64,000 bases of DNA from positions 17,691-81,690 of the forward strand of contig JBGUKB010000068.1 of the NCBI GenBank assembly GCA_045114235.1, written 5' to 3'. Positions 18,724 through 25,928 of the stretch are shown here, piece after piece (position 1 is the first letter of the stretch; every line of letters begins with the position of its first letter). The position numbers and the translations under genes are program-made. The notes beneath the pieces were generated by a model, which was not told the DNA's origin, did no database searches, and was given only the letters and a program-made list of their open reading frames with translations. Source of the stretch: UBA1732 sp045114235. Its GTDB lineage: Bacteria > Verrucomicrobiota > Lentisphaeria > Victivallales > UBA1829.

Positions 18724-20194
18724 GGACGGCGTCCTGTCGGAACTGGTCGAGGGCTTCCTCGCCGTGGATGGAGCGCATGAGCTTCACGTTCTCCTCGTAG
18801 AAGACCTGCGGATCGGGCTGCGGCACGACCTCGCTGTTCGCCTCGTCCATGAGCGTCTTGCGTTTGGCGGGGTCGGTAAGGTAGTGGTCGAGGTAGCGCA
18901 CAAGCGTACGCGGCGAAAGCTCCTCGAACTGCTTCTGCCCAAACTCGCTCACGTAGTCGGACGCGATCACGGCAACAAGGTTCTTCGAGGGGTCGCGCAA
19001 CCCCTTTGCTGTGAGGAAGTCCAGGATCATCTCCTGGCAGCGGATCTCGTCGAACATCGGGAACTCGCAACCACGTCCGCGGCTGGAGATGTTCGCGGGA
19101 AACCGCTGGTTCGAGGCGATCGTGAGCGTGATGTTTTCCGGCAGGGAGAACGTGCCGCCGATGTTCGTGCGGAAATAATACCAGTCGGTCCTGGCAGCGT
19201 CGATGTCGTCGAAGAACAGCATGAACTTGTGTTCGGGCCAGGCGGCGAGCTCGGCGATCAGCGGTTCCAATCCGGCGGTCAGGTCCTCCGGCTGAGGGAT
19301 GATCAGCGTGATGTTCGGGAAGGAAAGGCTGTAGGCAATGCTCATCTGCGTCTTGCCGAGGCCCGGCAGGCTCGAAATGAGGAGCGGAAGGTTGTTCCGC
19401 CCCTCGGAAAACGCCCGGAAATGCTCCTGGAACATCCGGCGCACAGACTGGTAGCCGTAGAATTCGTCCGCGGACCGAATCGAGGGGAGTTCGAGCGGCA
19501 CGAACGCGCCATCCTGATGCCGGAAGATGCGGCCGTGCGCGAAGGGGTCGTCCGAGGACATCCGCGCGACTTCCAGCGCGACCGCGCCGGGCTTCATCCG
19601 CAGGAACGCGCTCTGCGCCGATTCGAGCTTGAGCACGGAGGGACGCAGTCGGGAGACCGCGCCTTCGGGCGCTTCGCCGGAACGTTCCGCGAGCATGGCG
19701 CAGTACGCGGGAATCAGGTCCTTCAGGAGTTCCGCCAGGCGCACGGCATGACGGTAGAAGAAAGCGGCGTCGGAATCGGATTCCAGCGCATTGGGACGCG
19801 CCTCGTGCGGCGACAGGACCGCGAGGCGCTCGAACAGCATCTTGTCCAGCAGGCGGCTGAACGGAAATCCGGTGCAGGCGGAGGCAAGCAGGTTCAGCGC
19901 GTCGACGGAATCGGCCGTGCCGTCCGGAGGCGCTTCGAAGAGGTTGACGAATCCTGTCGCGCCATGGTGCGCCGGATCATCGGGCGGCAGCCTGTGAAGC
20001 GGCTTCGTGATCTTGGTCCTGACGGCCTTCGAGGACGAATGCCCGTGCTCGCAGTCAAGTTCGATGGCGGCGAGCGCGGCGCCGAGGCGGCCCGCAAAGG
20101 TATCGGGCGCAGGGGATTCCCCCGTGAAAAACACATGGAACGACGCTTCCGCGGCGCGGCACGCCGTCAGAAGTCCGGTCGATTCGGTATTCAT
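18713..20194 (-). CDS. DUF815-like AAA ATPase
   Basis: A 493-residue predicted ATPase. The N-terminal half (about 1-240) is unrecognised and helical. The C-terminal half resembles DUF815 proteins: an entry segment FYGYQSVRRMFQEHFRAF near residue 245, Walker A SLPGLGKTQ near residue 275, Walker B MLFFDDIDAA near residue 325, and a sensor-type TLTIASNQRFP. It ends with a helical lid. A strong GGAGG precedes the ATG. It overlaps tadA by 11 nt and lies 75 nt after gatA. No membrane segment is visible. The cellular role of DUF815 proteins is not settled. Confidence 0.72.
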   Translation of the reverse strand: MNTESTGLLTACRAAEASFHVFFTGESPAPDTFAGRLGAALAAIELDCEHGHSSSKAVRTKITKPLHRLPPDDPAHHGATGFVNLFEAPPDGTADSVDALNLLASACTGFPFSRLLDKMLFERLAVLSPHEARPNALESDSDAAFFYRHAVRLAELLKDLIPAYCAMLAERSGEAPEGAVSRLRPSVLKLESAQSAFLRMKPGAVALEVARMSSDDPFAHGRIFRHQDGAFVPLELPSIRSADEFYGYQSVRRMFQEHFRAFSEGRNNLPLLISSLPGLGKTQMSIAYSLSFPNITLIIPQPEDLTAGLEPLIAELAAWPEHKFMLFFDDIDAARTDWYYFRTNIGGTFSLPENITLTIASNQRFPANISSRGRGCEFPMFDEIRCQEMILDFLTAKGLRDPSKNLVAVIASDYVSEFGQKQFEELSPRTLVRYLDHYLTDPAKRKTLMDEANSEVVPQPDPQVFYEENVKLMRSIHGEEALDQFRQDAVHAK

Positions 20195-20269
20195 GTCCGC
20201 ACGCCTCCTTCCTGTTCAAAACGGAACGCGTGGGCGGCCGGCGGTTCGGCCGCCTCGCATCCAAGCCCC

Positions 20270-21760
20270 TTACGACAGCGGGGCGATGAAATCTTTCTGA
20301 GCTCGCGCCAGCTCGAACGCGCGACCGGCGCGGAAGATGCGTTTCTCCTCCATGGCGGGGGCGATAAGCTGGATCCCGACGGGCAGTCCGGTGCCGGCGT
20401 CGATCGCGGCGGGCACGCTCAGGCCACAGTCGCCGCTCAGGTTCAGCGCCGTGGTGAAAACGTCGGAGAGGTACATCTGCAGCGGGTCGGTCTTCGCGCC
20501 GAAATGGAACGCGGGCGCGGGCGTGACCGGGGTCAGCAGGAAATCGCAGAGCTTGTAGGCTTCCTGGAAGTCGCGGCGAAGCAGCGTGCGGACCTTCTGC
20601 GCGCGCAGATAGTAGGCGTCGTAGTAGCCGCTGCTGAGCACGTAGGTGCCGAGCATGATGCGGCGGAGCACTTCGTTGCCGAACCCTTCGCCGCGCGACT
20701 TCTCGTAGGTCGAATTGATGTCGGTCGCGTTCGGGCTGCGGTAGCCGTAGCGGATGCCGTCGAACCGCGCCAGGTTCGCGCTCGCCTCGGCCGTGGCGAT
20801 GATGTAGTAGCACGCCATGGCGTATTTCGTGTGGGGGAGCGAAACGTCGACGAACGTGGCGCCGAGGGAACGGAACACCTCGATGGAGTCGTTCATGATC
20901 TGCTTGACGGCGGGGTCCATGCCCTCGAGCTCGTAGTATTCCTTCGGGAGGCCGATCTTCACGCCGTCGAGGCGCGGGTTCTGTTCGAACGCCTCCAGGT
21001 CGGCGGCGAAGCCCTCCGGCTGCTGCGGCAGGCTCGTGGAGTCCTTTTCGTCGTGCCCGGCGATCAGGTCGAGGATCGCGGCGGCGTCCCACACGGTGCG
21101 GGACAGGGGACCGATCTGGTCCAGCGAGGAAGCGAACGCCACGAGGCCGTTCCGGGAGACGCGTCCGTAGGTCGGTTTGAGGCCGACCACGCCGCAGAAG
21201 GCCGCGGGCTGGCGGATGGATCCGCCCGTGTCGGAACCGAGTGCGGCGACCGTCTCCAGCGCGGCGACGGACGCAGCGGACCCGCCCGAGGAGCCGCCCG
21301 GCACGCAGTCGAGGTTCCACGGGTTCGCGGTGCGCTGGTACGCGCTGTTCTCGCAGGAGGATCCCATGGCGAACTCGTCCATGTTGGCGCGTCCGAGCAG
21401 GACGCATCCGGCGGCCTTCAGCTTGCCGGTCACGAAGGAATCGTACGGGGAGATGAAGCCCTTCAGGATCTTCGAGGCGCAGGAGCACTGTTCGTCCTTC
21501 GCGCAGATGTTGTCCTTGAGCGTAATCGGGATGCCGTCGAACTCGCCGAGCGGAGCGCCCGCGGCGCGGCGGGCGTCGGAAGCGGCGGCCTGCGCCAGGA
21601 CGGATTCCGGGTTCACGGCGAGGAGCGCGCGCACCTTCGGCTCGACCGCCTGAATGCGTTCAAGGAAGGCCGTGCAGAGCGCGGTCGAGGTGGCGCGGCC
21701 GTCGCGGAGGGCGGCGGCGGCATCGCGGAGGGACAGGGAAATGAGCTCGGCGTTCGTCAT
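20270..21760 (-). CDS. gatA: Asp-tRNA(Asn)/Glu-tRNA(Gln) amidotransferase subunit A
   Basis: Glutaminase subunit of the GatCAB complex. The 496-residue product has the amidase-signature triad context: ITLKDNIC near residue 75 (Lys), the Gly/Ser-rich PGGSSGGSAASVAA near residue 150, and GSDTGGSIRQPAAFCG near residue 170 (cis-Ser and Ser nucleophile). The start (MTNAELISLS) overlaps the gatC stop as ATGA. No gatB is in the window. Because a GlnRS gene is also present (43174-44865), the complex may mainly serve Asn-tRNA(Asn). Confidence 0.95.
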   Translation of the reverse strand: MTNAELISLSLRDAAAALRDGRATSTALCTAFLERIQAVEPKVRALLAVNPESVLAQAAASDARRAAGAPLGEFDGIPITLKDNICAKDEQCSCASKILKGFISPYDSFVTGKLKAAGCVLLGRANMDEFAMGSSCENSAYQRTANPWNLDCVPGGSSGGSAASVAALETVAALGSDTGGSIRQPAAFCGVVGLKPTYGRVSRNGLVAFASSLDQIGPLSRTVWDAAAILDLIAGHDEKDSTSLPQQPEGFAADLEAFEQNPRLDGVKIGLPKEYYELEGMDPAVKQIMNDSIEVFRSLGATFVDVSLPHTKYAMACYYIIATAEASANLARFDGIRYGYRSPNATDINSTYEKSRGEGFGNEVLRRIMLGTYVLSSGYYDAYYLRAQKVRTLLRRDFQEAYKLCDFLLTPVTPAPAFHFGAKTDPLQMYLSDVFTTALNLSGDCGLSVPAAIDAGTGLPVGIQLIAPAMEEKRIFRAGRAFELARAQKDFIAPLS

Positions 21761-22068
21761 GCGATGCCCTCCCCGGGAAGGACCTGCGGGACCTTCACGA
21801 GTTCGCCTTCGATCAGGTCGGGCGCATTGGCGAGCATGGCCTCGCGCGGGAAGGGATCGGAGGGCACGTCGTCGCGGAGCACGTTGGTGCGCGCGACGGC
21901 GTGGGCGGTGGGTTCGATGCCGGAGACGTCGAGTTCGGCGAGCATTTCGACATAGCCGACGATCTGCTCCATTTCGGCTTGCAGACGCGGGATCATGTCC
22001 TGAGGCAGGCTCAGGCGCGCCAGCGAGGCGACCTGGGCCACGTCGATTTTGGTTCCCTGTTCGGCCAT
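21757..22068 (-). CDS. gatC: Asp-tRNA(Asn)/Glu-tRNA(Gln) amidotransferase subunit C
   Basis: The 103-residue small subunit that bridges GatA and GatB. It begins with the typical DVAQVASLARLSLPQD and carries VGYVEMLAELDVSGIEPT near residue 38 and LRDDVPSDPFPREAML near residue 64. An AGGAAAGG Shine-Dalgarno precedes the ATG, 29 nt after the pfp stop, and its stop overlaps gatA. The cluster pfp-gatC-gatA is likely one transcript. Confidence 0.93.
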   Translation of the reverse strand: MAEQGTKIDVAQVASLARLSLPQDMIPRLQAEMEQIVGYVEMLAELDVSGIEPTAHAVARTNVLRDDVPSDPFPREAMLANAPDLIEGELVKVPQVLPGEGIA

Positions 22069-22097
22069 GGTGAATGCCTTTCCTGTCCCCGATTTTC

Positions 22098-23753
22098 TTA
22101 CTGGTGTTCGAGCTTGATCGTTTCGGTCTTGGCGTCACAGACGACGGACGGGCCGAAGTACTGGATCGGGCCGGGATAGACGAACGAGGTGTTCACAGCC
22201 CATTCGCCGCGGTTGGCGGCGAAGAACTTGAACGGAGCGTCGTCGAGCTCGACGAGCGCTTTCTTGATGACCGGCTTGTCCGCGCCGTGGCGGTGCTCGA
22301 CGTTCATCATGGCGGTCAGCGGCACCGCGCCGGCGGTCCACTCGTCGGCGGATTTCGCGAGGTTGCCGACATAGGACATGTAGGCGGTCGCGCCGGAGCC
22401 GATGATGGCGGCGGCGTTGAAGCCGAGGCTGTAGCAGTAGTCGGCGTCGAAGTTGGACGGGGCGGCGCAGCGGCCTTCGTAGCCGAAGAAGTGGGTCTGG
22501 CTGGAGAACTTGCCGACGTACTTGCCTTCCTTCTTCATGGCGGCGAGGCGCTGCTTCACGAGCTGCGCGAGGAGCTTTTCAGTCTCGATGAGGGACACCT
22601 GCACGTTGCCGTGCGGATCGCGGTCCATGGAGAGCTGAAGCTGGATGGCGGTCGGGAGCTGGGCGTAGACGGACGCGCTGGCGGCGGAGAGCTTGCCGGA
22701 GATGTACGCGATCTTGTCTTCGGGCTTCGCGATGGCGTTGAATTCGTCGGCGTTCGCGGCGAGGACGTCGTTGAGTTCGCCGATCAGGACCTTCATTTCC
22801 GGGATGAATTCGATGAGGCCTTCCGGCACGAGCACAACGCCGAAGTTCTCCTTGTTTTCCGCGCGCTTCGCGACGATCTTCGCGAGGTCGTCGACGATGC
22901 CGGAGAGGGTCTGCTTCTTCGCGGCGACTTCCTCGGAGATGATCGCAGCGTTCACGTGGGTCTTCAGGACGCATTCGAGCGTGATGTGGGAAGCGGAACG
23001 GCCCATGAGCTTGATGAAGTGCCAGTATTTCTTGGCGGAGTTGGCGTCGCGGGAGATATTGCCGATGAGCTCGCTGTAGACCTTGCTGGCGGTGTCGAAG
23101 CCGAAGGACGTCTCGATGAACTTGTTCTTCAGGTCGCCGTCGATGGTCTTCGGGCAGCCGATGACCTGGATCGGGATGTTTTTCGCCTTATAGTACTCGG
23201 CGAGCAGGCAGGCGTTCGTGTTGGAGTCGTCGCCGCCGATGATGACGAGGGCGGAAATGCCGAGCGCCTTGCAGTTCACCGCGCCCTTGTCGAACTGTTC
23301 GACCTGTTCGAGCTTGGTGCGGCCGGAACCGATCATGTCGAACCCGCCGGTGTTGCGGTAGGCGTTCATGAACTCGTCGGTGATCTCGACGTAGTCGTTG
23401 TCCACGAACCCGCTCGGGCCGCCCTTGAAGCCGAACATGCGTGAAGCTTTGTTCAGCGACTTGATGCCGTCGTAGATACCGGCGATGACGTTGTGGCCGC
23501 CGGGGGCCTGGCCGCCGGAGAGGATGACCGCCACATTCACGGGTTTGCCTTCGCCCGCGCCGCCCGCGCTGAACTTCAGATCGGGCATGTTGCTGGTGGA
23601 CGGGAAGAGGGCGGCGATCTTTTCAGCGTCGGCGAAGGCGGCGAGAGGGGCGCCTTTTTCGACCTTCACGGTCGCGCCGTTGCGGAGCGCCGGGGGCAGT
23701 TTCGGGGCGTATTCGCTGCGGACCTGCTGGAGCGGGGAAATCATCTTGGACAT
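22098..23753 (-). CDS. pfp: Pyrophosphate-dependent phosphofructokinase
   Basis: Reversibly phosphorylates fructose 6-phosphate using PPi. At 551 residues it belongs to the long PPi-PFK type. Key motifs are AVILSGGQAPGGHNVIAG near residue 75, IGGDDSNTNACLLAEYY near residue 173 (the Asp after GGD marks PPi rather than ATP use), GCPKTIDGDLKN near residue 200 (catalytic PKTIDGD), and GRSASHITLEC near residue 253. All are intact. It heads the pfp-gatC-gatA group and has its own promoter. With the membrane pyrophosphatase at 34306-36588 it suggests that PPi is used as an energy currency. Confidence 0.95.
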   Translation of the reverse strand: MSKMISPLQQVRSEYAPKLPPALRNGATVKVEKGAPLAAFADAEKIAALFPSTSNMPDLKFSAGGAGEGKPVNVAVILSGGQAPGGHNVIAGIYDGIKSLNKASRMFGFKGGPSGFVDNDYVEITDEFMNAYRNTGGFDMIGSGRTKLEQVEQFDKGAVNCKALGISALVIIGGDDSNTNACLLAEYYKAKNIPIQVIGCPKTIDGDLKNKFIETSFGFDTASKVYSELIGNISRDANSAKKYWHFIKLMGRSASHITLECVLKTHVNAAIISEEVAAKKQTLSGIVDDLAKIVAKRAENKENFGVVLVPEGLIEFIPEMKVLIGELNDVLAANADEFNAIAKPEDKIAYISGKLSAASASVYAQLPTAIQLQLSMDRDPHGNVQVSLIETEKLLAQLVKQRLAAMKKEGKYVGKFSSQTHFFGYEGRCAAPSNFDADYCYSLGFNAAAIIGSGATAYMSYVGNLAKSADEWTAGAVPLTAMMNVEHRHGADKPVIKKALVELDDAPFKFFAANRGEWAVNTSFVYPGPIQYFGPSVVCDAKTETIKLEHQ

Positions 23754-23812
23754 GGTGTCAGTCTCCTGTTGTGAATGACGGTTACGGTTTGGAATTTTGG
23801 TTTAATCTAAAT

Positions 23813-23841
23813 AATATAATGCAACTTGACGCCTTTTTCAA
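23813..23841 (-). promoter_or_regulatory. Promoter of pfp
   Basis: Minus-strand TTGAAA (23836-23841) and TATATT (23813-23818) lie 17 nt apart, about 60 nt before the pfp ATG. The -35 is again preceded by GC and followed by an A tract. Confidence 0.65.
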
Positions 23842-23920
23842 GCCCGCGCCTCCGTCTTCCGTTGCAGAAAACCGGAAAAAAGGAACACGATCAAGTGTAG
23901 AATGCCGTCCCTACCTGTTC

Positions 23921-23937
23921 TCCCGCGCATACGCGGG
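23921..23937 (+). repeat. GC-rich palindromic box, copy 1
   Basis: TCCCGCGCATACGCGGG contains an inverted repeat (CCCGCG, loop CATA, CGCGGG). Its first 15 bases are the same as those of the box next to the hairpin at 24076 and of the inverted copy at 27862-27878. Confidence 0.6.
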
Positions 23938-24075
23938 TATGTTCAAAAGCTCCGAATTAACTCCAAGCGACAGCTTGGCGACTAAAGCAATCATTTGATA
24001 TTCAAGAGATTTTGACAGTTTCGAACACATTGCTGCCTCGACAAAACAGGAGACATGACACTACTGAAAAACCGG

Positions 24076-24130
24076 TTCCCGCGCATACGCGCAAGTTTCA
24101 GTTAAAACAAGTTCCTTTTAACTGAAACTT
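24076..24130 (+). repeat. Composite repeat: 17-nt GC box plus AT-rich perfect hairpin, copy 1
   Basis: The box TTCCCGCGCATACGCGC (24076-24092) is followed directly by a perfect 15-bp stem: AAGTTTCAGTTAAAA (24093-24107), loop CAAGTTCC, and its exact complement at 24116-24130. The same hairpin core recurs at 27811-27850 and 27981-28020, and the same 17-nt box recurs inverted at 27862-27878. The composite unit therefore lies on both sides of the Sel1 pair in opposite orientation. Confidence 0.85.
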
Positions 24131-24161
24131 GGGTTGATTTGGCCGAATTCATTTGCTTTTG

Positions 24162-24236
24162 TCCCGTTTCCAACGATTTTCCCCGTTTCCAACGATTTTC
24201 CCCGTTTCCGACGATTTTCCCCGTTTCGCCTGTTTT
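24162..24236 (+). repeat. 19-bp tandem repeat, about four units
   Basis: The unit CCCCGTTTCCAACGATTTT is repeated head to tail at 24162, 24181, 24200 and 24219. The first begins with T and the third has one A-to-G change; the fourth is degenerate and one base short. The array ends 5 nt before the -35 of the Sel1 promoter, a placement that would suit an activator or repressor binding array. There are no spacers, so it is not a CRISPR. Confidence 0.85.
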
Positions 24237-24241
24237 CCAGC

Positions 24242-24270
24242 TTGCAATCTTTTCTTTTGCGTGATATAGT
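24242..24270 (+). promoter_or_regulatory. Promoter of the Sel1-repeat pair
   Basis: TTGCAA (24242-24247) and TATAGT (24265-24270) are 17 nt apart, with an extended -10 TGA just upstream. The promoter directly follows the 19-bp tandem array and lies 45 nt before the ATG. Confidence 0.7.
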
Positions 24271-24314
24271 TATGATGAAATACCACCTCTCCTTAATTGG
24301 GAATAGCCTTGTTC

Positions 24315-25928
24315 ATGAAGAGAAGCCGCAAAGTCCTGCTGATCGCGCTGGGAATCCCGGTGATATGCGTCCTGCTGATCGCCGGGCTCGTCGCGCTTTC
24401 GGTGCTGACCCGTTCCGCTCCGGTGTACGACTACGACGACCCGGAACCCCTGTGGGAGCTTGCTGAACGCACGGAACGCTACATCATCCAGTCGACGGAC
24501 AAGGAGTCGCCCGCCCGGAAGGAGGCGCTGAAGGCGCTGGAGGATATCGCGCTGCTCGAAATCCCCGAGGACGAGAAAGCGCGCCGCATCCGCGAACGTT
24601 TCCCGGAGGAATCGTTCTGGACCGAGGATATAAAGGCTCTGCAGAAGCAGGCGGAATCGGGCGACGCTGAGGCGCAGTTCCGGCTCGGCTGTTTTTATTC
24701 GTCGAGAAGAGATATCCGTGCCTCCGACGCCGACATGGATCGCGGCGAATGCGTCATGAAGTCCGAGTCCATGGCATACAAGTGGTTCCGCAAGGCCGCT
24801 CTGCAGGGGCACGCGAAGGCGCAGAGCCGGATTCTCAGAAACATGCTCGGGCATCCGGCATTCAAAAATGTCGCGGATGCTTCAGTCCACATCCTGAAGC
24901 CCAGACTCTTAGAACAGCTCGAACGCGAAGGCGAAGAATGGTGCACCAGTGCGGCCATGCAGGGCGATCCCGATGCGCTGTGGATGGGGCACGGCCCGGA
25001 TGCGGACGAAGAACGGAACAAAAGAGCGGCGCTCGCGATCTTCCGCGAAGCTGCCGAACATGGCGACGTCGAGGCGATTCTCTCGACGGCATCCCTGCTG
25101 GAGTATTTCGACGACATCGACGGCGCAGCCGAATGGTACCGCAAGGCCGCCGAACTCGGTAACGTGTCCGGCATGGTGTCATACGCGGAATACCGTGAAA
25201 AAATGATGGAGCCGGACGATGAGGATACCGTCCCCAAGGACTGGGAATGGCGGCAGAAGGCATACGATGCCGCCATGAAGCAGCTGGACGAGGGCAGCGC
25301 CAGGGGGATCCGGAAAGTCAGGGAACTCTCTGTGCCTGTTTTTCTGGAAAGACTGACCGGAGGGGAAAGCGAAGAGGCGTTCGCCGCACGGGTCATGCCG
25401 CGGCTGTGGGAACTGATCGAACGGCATGGCGACTATGAAGACGCACCCCAGGTCATCCGGCACCTGATGGGAATCGCCGGACTGGACTACGACACGCTCG
25501 ACCGTCTGTTCGCGGAGCTTGGCATGTATCTGTATCAGGAGAGATACGCGGATCATCTGCTGGACAGCGGTACGCCGGCGGAACAGGCCGAGGGCGTCAG
25601 GCTGCTCCGCAAGCTCGCCGGATTCGGCTATCTCGAAGCGCGACGCCGACTTGCAAAATGTTATCTGGACGGGACCGGCGTACCGAAGGACAAGGCGGAA
25701 GGCGTCAGACTGCTGCGGACAGCTGCGGGAAAAGGCGATGTTGTCGCAATGCGCCTGCTGAGCAACTGTCTCCGCACCGGCGACCCGCCGAAAAATTGGT
25801 TCGAGGCGTTTCGATGGGAGCTCCGGGCGGATGCCTATTCGACGCATTGTGATTCCGCCCCCGAATACGTGATCTACCAGGTGAAGAACGCGGCCGAAAA
25901 CGCCTGGGACGATCTCCGGCGGCGATGA
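24315..25928 (+). CDS. Membrane-anchored Sel1-like repeat protein A
   Basis: A 537-residue protein with a basic N-terminus (MKRSRK), one membrane anchor (LLIALGIPVICVLLIAGLV, about residues 9-27) and a long periplasmic or external body of Sel1-like (TPR-related) repeats. Repeat signatures include GDAEAQFRLGCFY, KWFRKAALQGHAKAQSRIL, EWYRKAAELGNVSGMVSYAE, ARRRLAKCYLDGTGVPKDKA and RLLRTAAGKGDVVAMRLL. Such proteins usually scaffold protein-protein contacts. I prefer ATG 24315 over an upstream in-frame TTG (24297), because it leaves the N-terminus like that of the paralogue. It overlaps that paralogue by ATGA. No partner can be inferred. Confidence 0.88.
   Translation: MKRSRKVLLIALGIPVICVLLIAGLVALSVLTRSAPVYDYDDPEPLWELAERTERYIIQSTDKESPARKEALKALEDIALLEIPEDEKARRIRERFPEESFWTEDIKALQKQAESGDAEAQFRLGCFYSSRRDIRASDADMDRGECVMKSESMAYKWFRKAALQGHAKAQSRILRNMLGHPAFKNVADASVHILKPRLLEQLEREGEEWCTSAAMQGDPDALWMGHGPDADEERNKRAALAIFREAAEHGDVEAILSTASLLEYFDDIDGAAEWYRKAAELGNVSGMVSYAEYREKMMEPDDEDTVPKDWEWRQKAYDAAMKQLDEGSARGIRKVRELSVPVFLERLTGGESEEAFAARVMPRLWELIERHGDYEDAPQVIRHLMGIAGLDYDTLDRLFAELGMYLYQERYADHLLDSGTPAEQAEGVRLLRKLAGFGYLEARRRLAKCYLDGTGVPKDKAEGVRLLRTAAGKGDVVAMRLLSNCLRTGDPPKNWFEAFRWELRADAYSTHCDSAPEYVIYQVKNAAENAWDDLRRR

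Larger units (their letters stand above)
23754..24314. other. Intergenic region between pfp and the Sel1 pair (561 nt)
   Basis: No credible gene was found. The region holds the pfp promoter at its left end, a GC-rich palindrome, a 17-nt box joined to an AT-rich hairpin, a 19-bp tandem repeat, and the Sel1 promoter, each listed separately. The stretch 23942-24075 shows no recognisable structure. Confidence 0.7.

Noticed and set aside
18701..21955. A plus-strand open frame of about 1,080 codons
   Set aside because: Antisense to tadA, the DUF815-like ATPase and gatA. It has no domain and no ribosome site.
24162..24236. Short CRISPR-like array
   Set aside because: Units are contiguous with a 19-bp period, no spacers are present and no cas genes are nearby.
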